Shown here: positions 49,883-58,474 of the stretch, one piece after another
How positions within the stretch are numbered: position 1 is the first letter of the stretch
Layout: the number at the start of each line of letters is the position of its first letter
Assembly: GCF_034670005.1 (NCBI RefSeq)
Contig: NZ_JAXMOH010000003.1
Coordinates: 124,001-188,000 of the forward strand
Length of the DNA stretch: 64,000 bases
Direction of reading: 5' to 3'
Source: Thalassobius sp034670005
GTDB taxonomy: Bacteria > Pseudomonadota > Alphaproteobacteria > Rhodobacterales > Rhodobacteraceae
The notes under the pieces: model-generated
Databases searched by the model: none
Told to the model about the DNA's origin: nothing
Seen by the model: the letters and a program-made list of their open reading frames with translations, nothing else
Made by a program: the position numbers and the translations under genes

Positions 49883-50929
49883 ATGGCAATGGTGGATGTG
49901 ACCGTTTACGGGGCCGGAATTTTCGGCCTTTCCATCGCCTGGACCTGCCTGTCGCGTGGGGCAAAGGTGCGGGTGATCGACCCCTATGGCCCCGGCGCCG
50001 GGGCAAGCGGTGGATTGGTCGGTGCCCTGGCACCTCATGTGCCGGAAAACTGGAACGACAAGAAACAGTTTCAGTTCGAAAGTCTGATCATGGCCGAAGG
50101 GTTCTGGCGCGGGGTCGAAGCAACGGGCGGCACGCGCGCCGGTTACGCAAGGCTGGGCCGGTTGCAGCCGGTGGCCGACGACAAGGCACTGGAGTTGGCG
50201 CGGTCGCGGTGTATGGGCGCGGCAGAGCTATGGCAGGGCAGGGCCGTCTGGGAAGTGATCAAGGTCGGGGAGGCCGGTGAATGGGCTCCGATCAGCCCGA
50301 CCGGATGGCTGATCCGCGACAGCTTAAGCGCCCGGATGCACCCGCGTCGGGCCTGCGCTGCGCTGGTGGCGGCAATCACGGCCAGCGGCGGCGAGATCGT
50401 GGCAGAGGGTGCGGCAGAGGGACGTGTGATTTGGGCCACCGGTGTCGCCGGGTTGGAGGAGATCAGCCGCGGGACCAGTCGAAGCTTTGGCAATGGCGTG
50501 AAAGGGCAGGGCGCTTTGCTGCGACCGGAGCGGGATCTGCGCGACTGCCCGCAGATTTTTGCCGATGCGGTGCATGTGATACCACATTTCGACGGCACCG
50601 TGGCAGTGGGATCGACGAGCGAACGCGATTACGATGATCCCAAATCTGTGGACGGCCAGTTGGACGCTGTGCTGGCACGCGCTTATGCCGCCGTGCCCGC
50701 CATGGAGGGGGCGGAAGTGATCGAACGCTGGGCCGGTGTGCGACCGCGCAGTCGCAGCCGCGCCCCGGTTCTGGGGGCGCATCCGACCAAGCTTGGTCAA
50801 TATATCGCAAATGGTGGATTTAAGATTGGTTTCGGAATGGCGCCGAAGGTCGCTCAGGTTATGGCAGATCTGCTGATCGATGGGATCGACCGGATTCCAT
50901 CTGGGTTCAGGGCCGAGGCCAACCTCTGA
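49883..50929 (+). CDS. FAD-dependent oxidoreductase, MnmC C-terminal type
   Basis: A 348-residue flavoenzyme of the DAO superfamily. The dinucleotide motif VYGAGIFGLSIAWTC is at the N-terminus, then GAGASGGLVGALAPHVPENWN, which resembles the SGGxxGxxxPxxxxxxN region of the MnmC oxidase half. YIANGGFKIGFGMAPKVAQ lies near the end. It probably removes the carboxymethyl group from cmnm5s2U34 in tRNA (inference from divergent mnmD). GGGGGGAGCGGGCA precedes the ATG at 49883; MVD two codons later is an alternative. A copy of the repeated 3' element follows 25 bases after its stop. Confidence 0.82.
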   Translation: MAMVDVTVYGAGIFGLSIAWTCLSRGAKVRVIDPYGPGAGASGGLVGALAPHVPENWNDKKQFQFESLIMAEGFWRGVEATGGTRAGYARLGRLQPVADDKALELARSRCMGAAELWQGRAVWEVIKVGEAGEWAPISPTGWLIRDSLSARMHPRRACAALVAAITASGGEIVAEGAAEGRVIWATGVAGLEEISRGTSRSFGNGVKGQGALLRPERDLRDCPQIFADAVHVIPHFDGTVAVGSTSERDYDDPKSVDGQLDAVLARAYAAVPAMEGAEVIERWAGVRPRSRSRAPVLGAHPTKLGQYIANGGFKIGFGMAPKVAQVMADLLIDGIDRIPSGFRAEANL

Positions 50930-50953
50930 AGGTCATGAGCATCCGGCCCGGAC

Positions 50954-50980
50954 GGATCTGAGTATTTAGACCAAGATGAA
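50954..50980 (+). repeat. Repeated 3' intergenic element, copy 3
   Basis: GGATCTGAGTATTTAGACC followed by AAGATGAA, located 25 bases downstream of the MnmC-type oxidoreductase and oriented with it. It matches copy 1 in the GAGTATTT and CCAAGATGAA blocks. Confidence 0.65.
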
Positions 50981-50992
50981 GCCGAGGCGATT

Positions 50993-51799
50993 CTAACCTG
51001 TCTTGGCCGTCATGCATTGGCGGCCATCGGGCGCGCGAATCCACATATCGCCTGTTGTTTTCCAGCATAGCGTCGCAGTTTCGCCTAGGATCAGCGGGGC
51101 GGTGGCGCGGAAAGCAAAGCGTTTCAGGGGACCCATCCGGCGTTCCGCCAATAGCATCAACAGCTGCGCCAGAAGCGGCCCATGGGTGACCAGTCCGGCA
51201 TAGCCTTCGACGTCGCGAGCATAATCCGTATCGTAATGAATCCGGTGCCCGTTAAAGGTCAGTGCTGAATAGCGAAACAGAAGGGTCGAGGTGAATTCGG
51301 CCTGTTCGCAATGGTCTTCGTCGGTGGCGGCGATGGGGGCCGCTGGTTTGGCCGCTTCGGGCGGCGGGTCCGGGCGATAGACGAGGTTCTGATATTCGGT
51401 CACGCACAGGCGGTCCTGCTGATACATCTCATGTTTCAGCGTCACAAAACCCAATGGTCCGGTGCGACCATCCTTGCGGCTGATTTCGGCAACCGAAACC
51501 CGTTTTTCCGCAGTGATTCCCGCCCTTAGCGGAGCGTGAAATTCCAACCTGCCCCCGGCCCACATCCGTCGCGGCAAGCCGAGATCGGGAATCAGACCAA
51601 TGCCGGTCGCAGGGTGACCATCGCGACCCAAACGCACGGCGGGTTCAGGGTCCCAGAAATAGATCTGGTGGAAGAAGGGCGGCAATGGGGTGCCGGTTTC
51701 GATTGTTGCGGGCAGCCCGAGACTGACCTGTAAGGCCGCGGCGCGGGCCGGGTCCATTACATCGGTCTGGCGGGTTTCTTCTGGCAGGTCTTCGTGCAT
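50993..51799 (-). CDS. Mesaconyl-C4-CoA hydratase-like (FAS1-like dehydratase) protein
   Basis: A 268-residue double hot-dog protein of the COG3777 group, which includes mesaconyl-C4-CoA hydratase (Meh) of the 3-hydroxypropionate cycle and itaconyl-CoA hydratases. The C-terminal hot dog has the hydratase 2 motif FRYSALTFNGHRIHYD with the catalytic aspartate/histidine pair, then AGLVTHGPLLAQLLM. The N-terminal half has LPRRMWAGGRLEFHAPLR. Which acyl-CoA it hydrates cannot be decided. Its stop is convergent with the FAD oxidoreductase gene, with the repeated element between; its start is divergent from the VOC gene. Confidence 0.82.
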   Translation of the reverse strand: MHEDLPEETRQTDVMDPARAAALQVSLGLPATIETGTPLPPFFHQIYFWDPEPAVRLGRDGHPATGIGLIPDLGLPRRMWAGGRLEFHAPLRAGITAEKRVSVAEISRKDGRTGPLGFVTLKHEMYQQDRLCVTEYQNLVYRPDPPPEAAKPAAPIAATDEDHCEQAEFTSTLLFRYSALTFNGHRIHYDTDYARDVEGYAGLVTHGPLLAQLLMLLAERRMGPLKRFAFRATAPLILGETATLCWKTTGDMWIRAPDGRQCMTAKTG

Positions 51800-51841
51800 A
51801 AAGAGAGGGTAAGTTCGCGGCGGCAGAGGAGCAATTGGAAA

Positions 51842-52240
51842 ATGACACCAGATTTAGCTGCGCTGGATCATCTGGTTCTGACGGTGGCCGATCTATCTGA
51901 AACTGTGGCGTTTTATTCCGATGTATTGGGTATGCGGGCCGAACGGTTCGACGCTGCGGATAACAGCAATCGCTGGGCGCTGTATTTTGGCACCCAGAAG
52001 ATCAACCTGCATCAGGCCGGTGCGGAGTTTCTGCCAAAAGCACGCAATGCGACTCCGGGATCGGCGGACCTGTGTTTTCTCAGCCAGACCCCTGTTGACG
52101 ACTGGGTGCTGCATCTGGCCGAGACCGGTGTCGAAATCGAACAGGGGCCAGTACCGCGCAGTGGCGCGACCGGGCCGATCCAGTCGATCTATCTGCGCGA
52201 TCCCGATGGCAATCTGATCGAGATTTCCAACCCGGTTTGA
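51842..52240 (+). CDS. VOC-family (glyoxalase-like) protein
   Basis: A 132-residue protein of the vicinal-oxygen-chelate superfamily. LDHLVLTVADLSETVAFY starts the first beta-alpha-beta-beta-beta module with the metal-ligand histidine, and IYLRDPDGNLIEIS closes the second with the ligand glutamate. KINLHQAGAEF carries the middle histidine. Members include glyoxalases, dioxygenases and antibiotic-resistance proteins, so the reaction is open. The ATG at 51842 with GGAGCAATTGG upstream is chosen over the frame to 51794. It is divergent from the hydratase-like gene and its stop nearly touches the convergent FMN-reductase gene. Confidence 0.87.
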   Translation: MTPDLAALDHLVLTVADLSETVAFYSDVLGMRAERFDAADNSNRWALYFGTQKINLHQAGAEFLPKARNATPGSADLCFLSQTPVDDWVLHLAETGVEIEQGPVPRSGATGPIQSIYLRDPDGNLIEISNPV

Positions 52241-52241
52241 C

Positions 52242-52772
52242 TCAGTCGACTTCGGCCCGCAACCGGGTCATCAATTCACCCAGCGTTTCCAGATAACGGG
52301 CGTTTTCCAGCCTGCCGGTTTCGAATTCTGATCCTGCGCTGGCGATCATAACGCCTGGCCCGGCCAGAACCCGCGCTCCGAGAGGCACCAGACAGGAGCG
52401 CAACATATATTGCCCCGCTTCGCCGCCGGTGCGTCCGGCATTGGCCGACATTACAGCGATCGGTTTATCTTTTAGAACGCTCCGCTTGTCGCGGCTGATC
52501 CAATCCAGCGCATTTTTTAACACGCCGGTGATGGCCTTGTTATATTCCGGAGAAGCGATAGCGACCGCATCGGCAGACCTGATCTGATCAACCAACCGGG
52601 TCACCGCGTCGGGCAAACCATCGCGGGCTTCCAGATCCCCATCGTAAAGCGGCAGCTTGATATCTGCGTCGATCCGTTCCACCGGACCGTACAATTCTAC
52701 CGCTTCGGTCAGCAATTTGCGGTTATAGCTGCCGGTGCGCAGTGAGCCTGAAATCGTCAATAGGGTTGTCAT
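52242..52772 (-). CDS. NADPH-dependent FMN reductase (flavodoxin-like)
   Basis: A 176-residue flavodoxin-fold reductase. ISGSLRTGSYNRKLL is the N-terminal phosphate-binding loop, and ASPEYNKAITGVLKNALDW is the conserved active-site stretch of the NADPH-dependent FMN/quinone/azo/chromate reductases (ChrR/YieF group). It probably reduces quinones or small electrophiles and protects against oxidative stress; the substrate is not fixed. The ATG at 52772 is the family start. The gene ends one base from the convergent VOC gene's stop. Confidence 0.88.
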   Translation of the reverse strand: MTTLLTISGSLRTGSYNRKLLTEAVELYGPVERIDADIKLPLYDGDLEARDGLPDAVTRLVDQIRSADAVAIASPEYNKAITGVLKNALDWISRDKRSVLKDKPIAVMSANAGRTGGEAGQYMLRSCLVPLGARVLAGPGVMIASAGSEFETGRLENARYLETLGELMTRLRAEVD

Positions 52773-52830
52773 GCCTTCGCTCCAGTCTGGCTTTTTCAAG
52801 GGCGATTTAACTCGCGCACGCAGACCAAGT

Positions 52831-52856
52831 ACGGGCGGCTGTTGCAAGCCGCCCGT
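52831..52856. other. Hairpin downstream of the OmpA-like gene
   Basis: ACGGGCGGCT-GTTGCA-AGCCGCCCGT is a perfect 10-bp stem. The T-run (GCGTTTTC) lies on the plus-strand side, whereas the gene ending here is on the minus strand, so it is a possible but imperfect terminator. Confidence 0.45.
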
Positions 52857-52878
52857 GCGTTTTCTACGGAATGGTTTA

Positions 52879-53535
52879 TCAGTTCGGCAGTATCACGATT
52901 TCGACGCGCCGGTTTTGCGCCCGGCCTTGCGCAGTCAGGTTCGACGCGATCGGCTGATCTTCTCCACGCCCGATGGTCAAAACCCGCGAGGCCGACACGC
53001 CCGATCCGATCAGGATCGAAGACACCGCAGCCGCGCGGCGCTGGCTGAGGTCGAGATTGTATTCGGCCGATCCGGTATTGTCGGTATGGCCAACCACCTG
53101 AACACTGGTGTTGGGATAGCGGTTCAGGCTTGTTGCGACAGCGCGCAGATCGTCCTGCAATACCGGTTGAACATAGGTGCTGTCGGTAGCGAACAGGATG
53201 TCCTGTGGCATGGTCACGATCAACCGGTCGCCGGTATTGGTGATCTGCACATTGTTGTCCAAGCTATTTCGCAATTCGGCTTCCTGCTTGTCCAGATCGC
53301 TGCCGATTGCGGCACCGGTCACCCCGCCTAGAATGCCGCCGATAATCGCGCCCTTCTTCTTGTCTTTGCTAACGGCCATGCCGGTGATCGCGCCCAGAAT
53401 GCCACCGATCGCGGCGCCTTCCTTGGTGCGCTGGTTCGGGTCTGTGCCGCCCATCATTGCGGGGTCGGTACAGGCGGTGGTGGTCAGCAGCGATGCGCCA
53501 GCCACAAAGAGAACGACTTTGGATACTCGTGTCAT
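52879..53535 (-). CDS. OmpA-family outer-membrane lipoprotein
   Basis: A 218-residue lipoprotein. The signal peptide ends with TTTAC, the lipidated cysteine at 22. A glycine-zipper region follows (GAAIGGILGAITGMAV and GAIIGGILGGVTGAAIG at about 40-80), and then the peptidoglycan-binding OmpA domain at about 100-218 with SVQVVGHTDNTGSAEYNLDLSQRRA. The plan matches YiaD-like proteins. It would anchor the outer membrane to the cell wall. GAGGCAACATAGC precedes the ATG at 53535; an ATG at 53550 would add five residues before the signal peptide. Confidence 0.92.
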   Translation of the reverse strand: MTRVSKVVLFVAGASLLTTTACTDPAMMGGTDPNQRTKEGAAIGGILGAITGMAVSKDKKKGAIIGGILGGVTGAAIGSDLDKQEAELRNSLDNNVQITNTGDRLIVTMPQDILFATDSTYVQPVLQDDLRAVATSLNRYPNTSVQVVGHTDNTGSAEYNLDLSQRRAAAVSSILIGSGVSASRVLTIGRGEDQPIASNLTAQGRAQNRRVEIVILPN

Positions 53536-53672
53536 GCTATGTTGCCTCATGTTTGTCCCCGCATCAGCGGATCGCGGCTAATATAGACGGCTGCTCTGAG
53601 TATCAAAACACAACTCTGCGTCAGCATCGGCGGCAATCCGCGTATATTCGGGGCAGCGGCGCCTCCGCCTTA

Positions 53673-54527
53673 TCAGGCAGCGTCGCTTTCACCCTCCGCC
53701 CGCGCGGATTCATAAGCCAGAAGCGCGCGTTTCACCGGCAGACCCCAGTGATAACCGCCCAAGGCACCGGATTTGCGCAAGGCGCGATGACAGGGAATCA
53801 GCCAGCTGACCGGATTGCGCCCGACGGCGGTGCCCACGGCGCGCACCGCCTTGGGTTTGCCAATGCTGCCCGCGATTTCGGAATAGGTCGTCACATGGCC
53901 CGACGGAATATGCAGCAGCGCTTCCCACACCTTGATCTGGAATGGTGCGCCGATCATGTGCAGCGCGGTTTCGCCCTTCTGTGCGAAGGCCGCATCGACC
54001 CGCGGTTTCAACATCATCGGATCTTCGGTGAATGTGGCCTTGGGCCAGCGCGAAAGCATGTCCTGTAACGCCGCGTCGGTGCCGGTTTCGGCGGCAAAGG
54101 CCAGACCGCACAGCCCCTTTGATGTGCCCATCACCAGCGCCAGGTCGAACGGGCTGTCGAACCAGCCCCAGAATATGTCCAGCCCGTCCCCGGCGCGGGC
54201 ATATTCCCCGGGACTCATCGCTTCCCACCGGATGAAAAGATCGTGCAGCCGGCCATTTCCAGACAACCCGATCTGATGGCTGACATCCAGCGTCGTCATG
54301 TTGTCACGCAACAGCGCCTTAGCATGATCGAGCGTCAGATATTGCTGATAGCGTTTCGGCGATACCCCGGCCCATTGCGAAAATATCCGTTGGAAATGCG
54401 CCGGGCTCATCCCCATCTGCGCCGCCAGTTCGTTCAGGCTTAAACCGGGCCCCGCCGCATCGATCAGGTCGATGGCGCGGCGCATGACGTTGTAATGATA
54501 TCCGGTCTCTTGCGACTGTTGCAGCAT
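53673..54527 (-). CDS. AraC-domain/O6-methylguanine-DNA methyltransferase fusion (Ada-like)
   Basis: A 284-residue protein. An AraC-type double helix-turn-helix region (about 15-112, including LSLNELAAQMGMSPAHFQRIF) is followed by a methyltransferase domain. The alkyl-accepting cysteine is residue 246 in SWLIPCHRALRKSG, with GAPFQIKVWEALLHIPSG before it. The N-terminal methylphosphotriester-accepting zinc domain of full Ada is absent. Such forms repair O6-methylguanine and may regulate their own expression. AAAGGACGTGGC precedes the ATG at 54527; the frame to 54635 overlaps the divergent hydrolase leader. Confidence 0.92.
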   Translation of the reverse strand: MLQQSQETGYHYNVMRRAIDLIDAAGPGLSLNELAAQMGMSPAHFQRIFSQWAGVSPKRYQQYLTLDHAKALLRDNMTTLDVSHQIGLSGNGRLHDLFIRWEAMSPGEYARAGDGLDIFWGWFDSPFDLALVMGTSKGLCGLAFAAETGTDAALQDMLSRWPKATFTEDPMMLKPRVDAAFAQKGETALHMIGAPFQIKVWEALLHIPSGHVTTYSEIAGSIGKPKAVRAVGTAVGRNPVSWLIPCHRALRKSGALGGYHWGLPVKRALLAYESARAEGESDAA

Positions 54528-54622
54528 GCCACGTCCTTTCCTCGCGACGATGATATCGCAGAATTGTCCGGGCGAGCGACCCGAAACTTGCGCTTTCGTT
54601 CGGATCGGCACAGGCTTGGCCG

Positions 54623-55504
54623 ATGACGAACTCAAGGTTTATTTCCGCAGCCGTCGATACGACGGGGGCGCTGTGGCGCGATGACGTGCCGGGCGCGGTG
54701 TTGCCCTGGTGGAGCTTCACCAAGACCCTGATTGCCGCCTGTTTGTTGCTGCGTGCCGAAGACGGCGCGCTGGATCTCGACGCGCCCTTGCCCGGCAAAC
54801 CTTACAGCCTGCGCCACGTGTTGGCGCATACCTCGGGGCTGCGCGATTATGGCGGTGTCGGGCGCTATCGCGCGGCAGTGGAGGCGGGGAAAGACCCCTG
54901 GCCGGTGGCGCAAATGCTAAAAGAGGCCCGGGCCGACGATCTGCTTTGGAAACCGGGCACGGGCTGGCGCTATTCCAATATCGGCTACATGCAGGCGCGA
55001 TTCGCGCTGGAAGTCAGTGAAGGCGCCGATCTGGGCACGGTCGTCGCGCGGCGGCTGGCCCGACCGCTGGGATTGAAATCGGTCCGACTGGCGCGGCAAC
55101 CGCAGGATTTCTCAGGTATGGTCTGGGGCAGCGGGGGGTACCACCCTGGCTGGGTCTATCACGGCTGTATGATGGGCAGCGCGGCCGATGCTGCACGGAT
55201 GCTGCACGGCATTCTGGCCGGTGGACTGTTGCCGCGGAACAGAGTTGAACAGATGACAGCGTTGCATATGGAAGGCGGCGGGATCGAAGGACGACCTTGG
55301 CAGCAAACCGGCTATGGTCTGGGCCTGATGATGGGGCAAGTCGAAGGCGGCGCAAATATCCTTGGGCATTCCGGATGCGGCCCGTTTTCGGCAAATTTTG
55401 TGGCCCATTTCCCCGATCGGGGTGTGACCGTGTCCAGCTTTGCCCAGGGTGGCGATGAAACACCAGCGGAATGGGAAACGCTGCGCGTCGCGGCTTGTCG
55501 TTGA
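54623..55504 (+). CDS. Serine hydrolase of the class C beta-lactamase fold
   Basis: A 293-residue serine hydrolase. The SxxK motif is SFTK at 31-34 with the nucleophilic serine at 31, the YxN motif is YSN at 117-119, and HSG near 258 takes the place of the KTG box. This is the esterase/peptidase-like penicillin-binding fold, and most such proteins are not resistance enzymes. The SxxK lies very near the N-terminus and no signal peptide is visible, suggesting a cytoplasmic esterase or amidase. It is divergent from the Ada-like gene and 53 bases ahead of nth. Confidence 0.85.
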   Translation: MTNSRFISAAVDTTGALWRDDVPGAVLPWWSFTKTLIAACLLLRAEDGALDLDAPLPGKPYSLRHVLAHTSGLRDYGGVGRYRAAVEAGKDPWPVAQMLKEARADDLLWKPGTGWRYSNIGYMQARFALEVSEGADLGTVVARRLARPLGLKSVRLARQPQDFSGMVWGSGGYHPGWVYHGCMMGSAADAARMLHGILAGGLLPRNRVEQMTALHMEGGGIEGRPWQQTGYGLGLMMGQVEGGANILGHSGCGPFSANFVAHFPDRGVTVSSFAQGGDETPAEWETLRVAACR

Positions 55505-55557
55505 AATCAGCGTGCTACCCGGATAGGGGGGATAGGAAAGCAATCAGACCGTTCCTT

Positions 55558-56202
55558 ATGCCCAAACAGCTCGACTATCACACCATTCGTGAAATCTTTA
55601 CGCGGTTTCAGACAGCCGAGGCGGAGCCCAAAGGCGAGCTGGACCACGTTAATGCCTATACTTTATTGGTAGCGGTGGCGCTGTCCGCGCAAGCGACCGA
55701 CAAAGGGGTGAACAAGGCCACGCGCGACTTGTTCAAGATCGCCGATACGCCGCAAAAGATGCTGGATTTGGGCGAAGAGGGGCTAATCGCGCATATCAAG
55801 ACGATCGGGCTTTACCGCAACAAGGCCAAGAACGTCATGAAGATGGCGAAGATCTTGGTCGACGACTATGATGGCGAGGTACCCAATTCCCGCGCTGCGC
55901 TGCAAAGTCTGCCCGGCGTCGGCCGCAAAACCGCCAATGTGGTCCTGAACATGTGGTGGCGCTATCCGGCGCAGGCGGTTGATACCCATATCTTCCGCTT
56001 CGGCAATCGGTCGGGCGTGGCGGTCGGCAAGGACGTCGTCGCCGTCGAACGCGCCATCGAAGACAATATCCCGGTGAATTTCCAGCTGCATGCGCATCAC
56101 TGGATGATTCTGCACGGGCGCTATACCTGTGTGTCGCGCAAACCCAAGTGCAATGCGTGCCTGATCCGCGACCTTTGCCATTACGAGGAAAAAACCCCAT
56201 GA
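55558..56202 (+). CDS. nth: Endonuclease III
   Basis: A 214-residue bifunctional DNA glycosylase/AP lyase that removes oxidised pyrimidines. The helix-hairpin-helix LPGVGRKTANVV carries the catalytic lysine at 124, and VDTHIFR the catalytic aspartate at 142. The C-terminal 4Fe-4S cluster cysteines are 191, 198, 201 and 207 with the normal C-x6-C-x2-C-x5-C spacing. ATG 55558 is used; a frame extending to 55471 overlaps the hydrolase end. The next gene starts four bases before its stop, so the two are coupled. Confidence 0.96.
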   Translation: MPKQLDYHTIREIFTRFQTAEAEPKGELDHVNAYTLLVAVALSAQATDKGVNKATRDLFKIADTPQKMLDLGEEGLIAHIKTIGLYRNKAKNVMKMAKILVDDYDGEVPNSRAALQSLPGVGRKTANVVLNMWWRYPAQAVDTHIFRFGNRSGVAVGKDVVAVERAIEDNIPVNFQLHAHHWMILHGRYTCVSRKPKCNACLIRDLCHYEEKTP

Positions 56203-57185
56203 AAAAATATCAGATTGTCGGCATCGGCAACGCCATCGTCGATGTTCTCAGCCAAAGCGATGACAGTTTCCTCGACCTGATGGGAATTCAGAAAGGCATC
56301 ATGCAGCTGGTCGAACGTGACCGCGGCGAAATGCTGTATGGCGCGATGACCAACCGGACCCAGGCGCCGGGCGGGTCGGTGGCCAATACATTGGCCGGGC
56401 TTGGAAATCTGGGCCTGACTACCGGCTTTATCGGGCGCGTGCATGACGATGCACTGGGCCGGTTCTATGCCGAAGAAATGGCCAAGGACGGCACCGATTT
56501 TGTCAACCCGCCGGTCGCTGGGGGCGAATTGCCGACCTCGCGCTCCATGATCTTTGTGTCGCCTGATGGCGAACGTTCGATGAATACCTATCTCGGTATC
56601 TCTTCGGAACTTGGCCCTGACGATGTGGCCGATGACGTCGCAGGTGATGCCGAAATCCTGTTCCTCGAAGGCTACCTCTACGACAAGCCAAAGGGAAAAG
56701 ATGCGTTCGAACGGGCCGCCAAACTGTGTCGTTCGGCGGGCGGCAAGGCGGGGATCGCTCTCAGTGATCCGTTTTGCGTCGATCGTCACCGTGACGATTT
56801 CCGCCGTTTGGTCAAGGAACTCGATTACGTGATCGGCAATCAGCACGAATGGGAATCGCTCTACCAGACCGATCTCAGTTCCGCGCTGGAACAGGCGGCG
56901 GCGGATGCGGGCATAGTGGTCTGCACCCGGTCGGGCCATGATGTGGTGCTGGTGCGCGGCGAAGAAGAAGCGGTTGTTCCGGTCACTGAAATCACGCCGG
57001 TCGATGCGACAGGCGCCGGGGATCAGTTCGCCGCGGGTTTCCTGTATGGCTACGCTGCCGGTGCGCCTCTGGAAACGGCTGGCCGCATGGGATGCGTCGC
57101 AGCGGCCGAGGTGATCAGCCATTTCGGTGCACGCCCCGAAGCAGACCTGAAGTACCTGTTCCGTCAGCAAGGACTGATCGCCTGA
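56199..57185 (+). CDS. PfkB-family kinase (adenosine-kinase-like)
   Basis: A 328-residue sugar/nucleoside kinase. The N-terminal IVGIGNAIVDVLSQ, the substrate-binding GGSVANTLAGLGNLG and the anion-hole signature DATGAGDQFAAGFLYG with the catalytic aspartate are all present. The pattern is close to bacterial PfkB enzymes annotated as adenosine kinase, which phosphorylate adenosine to AMP; ribokinase-like activity is an alternative. Its ATG overlaps the nth stop by four bases. A copy of the repeated 3' element lies 17 bases past its stop. Confidence 0.88.
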   Translation: MKKYQIVGIGNAIVDVLSQSDDSFLDLMGIQKGIMQLVERDRGEMLYGAMTNRTQAPGGSVANTLAGLGNLGLTTGFIGRVHDDALGRFYAEEMAKDGTDFVNPPVAGGELPTSRSMIFVSPDGERSMNTYLGISSELGPDDVADDVAGDAEILFLEGYLYDKPKGKDAFERAAKLCRSAGGKAGIALSDPFCVDRHRDDFRRLVKELDYVIGNQHEWESLYQTDLSSALEQAAADAGIVVCTRSGHDVVLVRGEEEAVVPVTEITPVDATGAGDQFAAGFLYGYAAGAPLETAGRMGCVAAAEVISHFGARPEADLKYLFRQQGLIA

Positions 57186-57202
57186 CCCTTTGAATTCTGT
57201 CG

Positions 57203-57230
57203 GATCGGGGTATTTTCGCCACGATGAAAC
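57203..57230 (+). repeat. Repeated 3' intergenic element, copy 4
   Basis: GATCGGGGTATTTTCGCC followed by ACGATGAAAC, 17 bases after the kinase stop and in its orientation. It agrees with copy 1 in GGxGTATTTT, GCC and GATGAAAC. Confidence 0.65.
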
Positions 57231-57368
57231 AGAAAATTGCACCCCGCCACAGGCCGGTCGACGATCTGTCGATGCTTACCAGTGGCGGGGCCGCTTCACC
57301 TATGGCGGTCATCGGCTCCCCAGCCTGTACCGTGCTGCTATGGAAACCCGATTCTGGTTAACGAAGGG

Positions 57369-57395
57369 TTTTCATCTTGGTGGAAATGCCCGGGG
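57369..57395 (-). repeat. Repeated 3' intergenic element, copy 5
   Basis: Read on the minus strand: CCCCGGGCATTTCCACC followed by AAGATGAAAA. It lies downstream of the leftward sulfotransferase gene, in its orientation, and has the AAGATGAAA block intact. Confidence 0.55.
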
Positions 57396-57512
57396 TGAAT
57401 TGGCCAAGGGGTCGCCGTTGGAGCGCCATTGGTCCGAGCGACAATGGCGACGAGGGGCAGCGCCCCTTAACCCGCCCACCGCAGGCGATCCCAAGATCAG
57501 GGAGACCGGCAA

Positions 57513-58331
57513 TCAGTCCCCCAGTTTGGCGTGTACCTCGTCCAGATCGATCTCGCCGATGGGCAGCTTGTTGCCCGGATTTTCGAAATCGTATTTGAAC
57601 ATATCGAAATCTCGTTTGTAGATTTCATAGACCAGATGCATCGACAGATCGTCGAAATAATCCTCGATGGGATGGGCGCGTTTGGGGCCGTGACCTTCGG
57701 ATTCGTTGAACCGCGGAATCGTGTCCAGGTCGACCGCGTAAGGCGTTTCAATATGATCCAGAACCTGTTGCATGCCGTCGTTGAACATCTCGGTATAGAA
57801 GATCTTGTCGTACAGCCCGCCATTCACGATGAAGGTGGAAATATGGCCAGACATTGCCGACCAATGGATGTCCGGGTCCATCGGTTTCCGCCAGCGGATG
57901 GTGTCGCGGGCAAACAGCAGGAAGCGGCGGAAGCTCTCGATCTGATCGAAGTCGTCCTGACCATCTTCGCCGCCGACCTCAATGCCGTATTTCTGGATCA
58001 GCATCGGCACCAGATTGCCACGGTAGCGTCGGCCGTTGCGTTGAATGCCGCAGATCTTGTCAAAGAAACTCGACAGGATGCGGCTATATGGATTGCGCAC
58101 ACAGGTGAACGCATATGACGTGTGACGCTGCACATTCCTGGTTATCAGTGGCTGGCTTTCCTCGAAGGCCCATTTGTGCATTCCGGACTTGGCATCATGA
58201 ATATCGCCATCGAAGAATTCGCCATGATCGGAATAAAACATGATCTGTCCGATGGTCGAACAGGCGCATTTAGGGACTACGCGGTAAACCACGCTTTCGC
58301 TTTCCGTCATCCAGGTACCGGGGAACCCCAT
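57513..58331 (-). CDS. Carbohydrate sulfotransferase-like protein
   Basis: A 272-residue PAPS-dependent sulfotransferase of the Sulfotransfer_2 group. The 5'-phosphosulfate-binding loop reads VPKCACST at 19-26, and the 3'-phosphate-binding segment CVRNPYSRILSSFF lies near 77-90. No signal peptide or membrane segment is visible, so it acts in the cytoplasm, presumably on a glycan precursor. GGAGG precedes the ATG at 58331 at nine bases. Divergent from it is a GT14-like glycosyltransferase, and the two probably build or modify the same sulfated polysaccharide (inference). Confidence 0.85.
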   Translation of the reverse strand: MGFPGTWMTESESVVYRVVPKCACSTIGQIMFYSDHGEFFDGDIHDAKSGMHKWAFEESQPLITRNVQRHTSYAFTCVRNPYSRILSSFFDKICGIQRNGRRYRGNLVPMLIQKYGIEVGGEDGQDDFDQIESFRRFLLFARDTIRWRKPMDPDIHWSAMSGHISTFIVNGGLYDKIFYTEMFNDGMQQVLDHIETPYAVDLDTIPRFNESEGHGPKRAHPIEDYFDDLSMHLVYEIYKRDFDMFKYDFENPGNKLPIGEIDLDEVHAKLGD

Positions 58332-58474
58332 GGAACTTTGCCTCCATTATTGCCCCTATAAACGCGGAGCTTTTGCTTTTGTTTAAAAAAACCAAAGAAT
58401 TCCGGTTTATTCAATCTACGATCAGCCGTATCTATGTAAACAATATCAGAAAAAAGGGGCTATCGTTTCCATAG

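Larger units (their letters stand above)
57186..57512. other. Convergent intergenic region with two repeat-element copies
   Basis: This 327-base space between the convergent kinase and sulfotransferase genes has no supported coding region. It holds two copies of the repeated 3' element in opposite orientations, one after each gene, and a GGGGCAGCGCCCC hairpin near 57455. A frame at 57190-57621 is low-complexity and not believed. Confidence 0.5.

Noticed and set aside
57190..57621. A 143-codon plus-strand frame after the PfkB kinase
   Set aside because: It runs through the repeat elements and a hairpin and into the antisense of the sulfotransferase; no recognisable domain.
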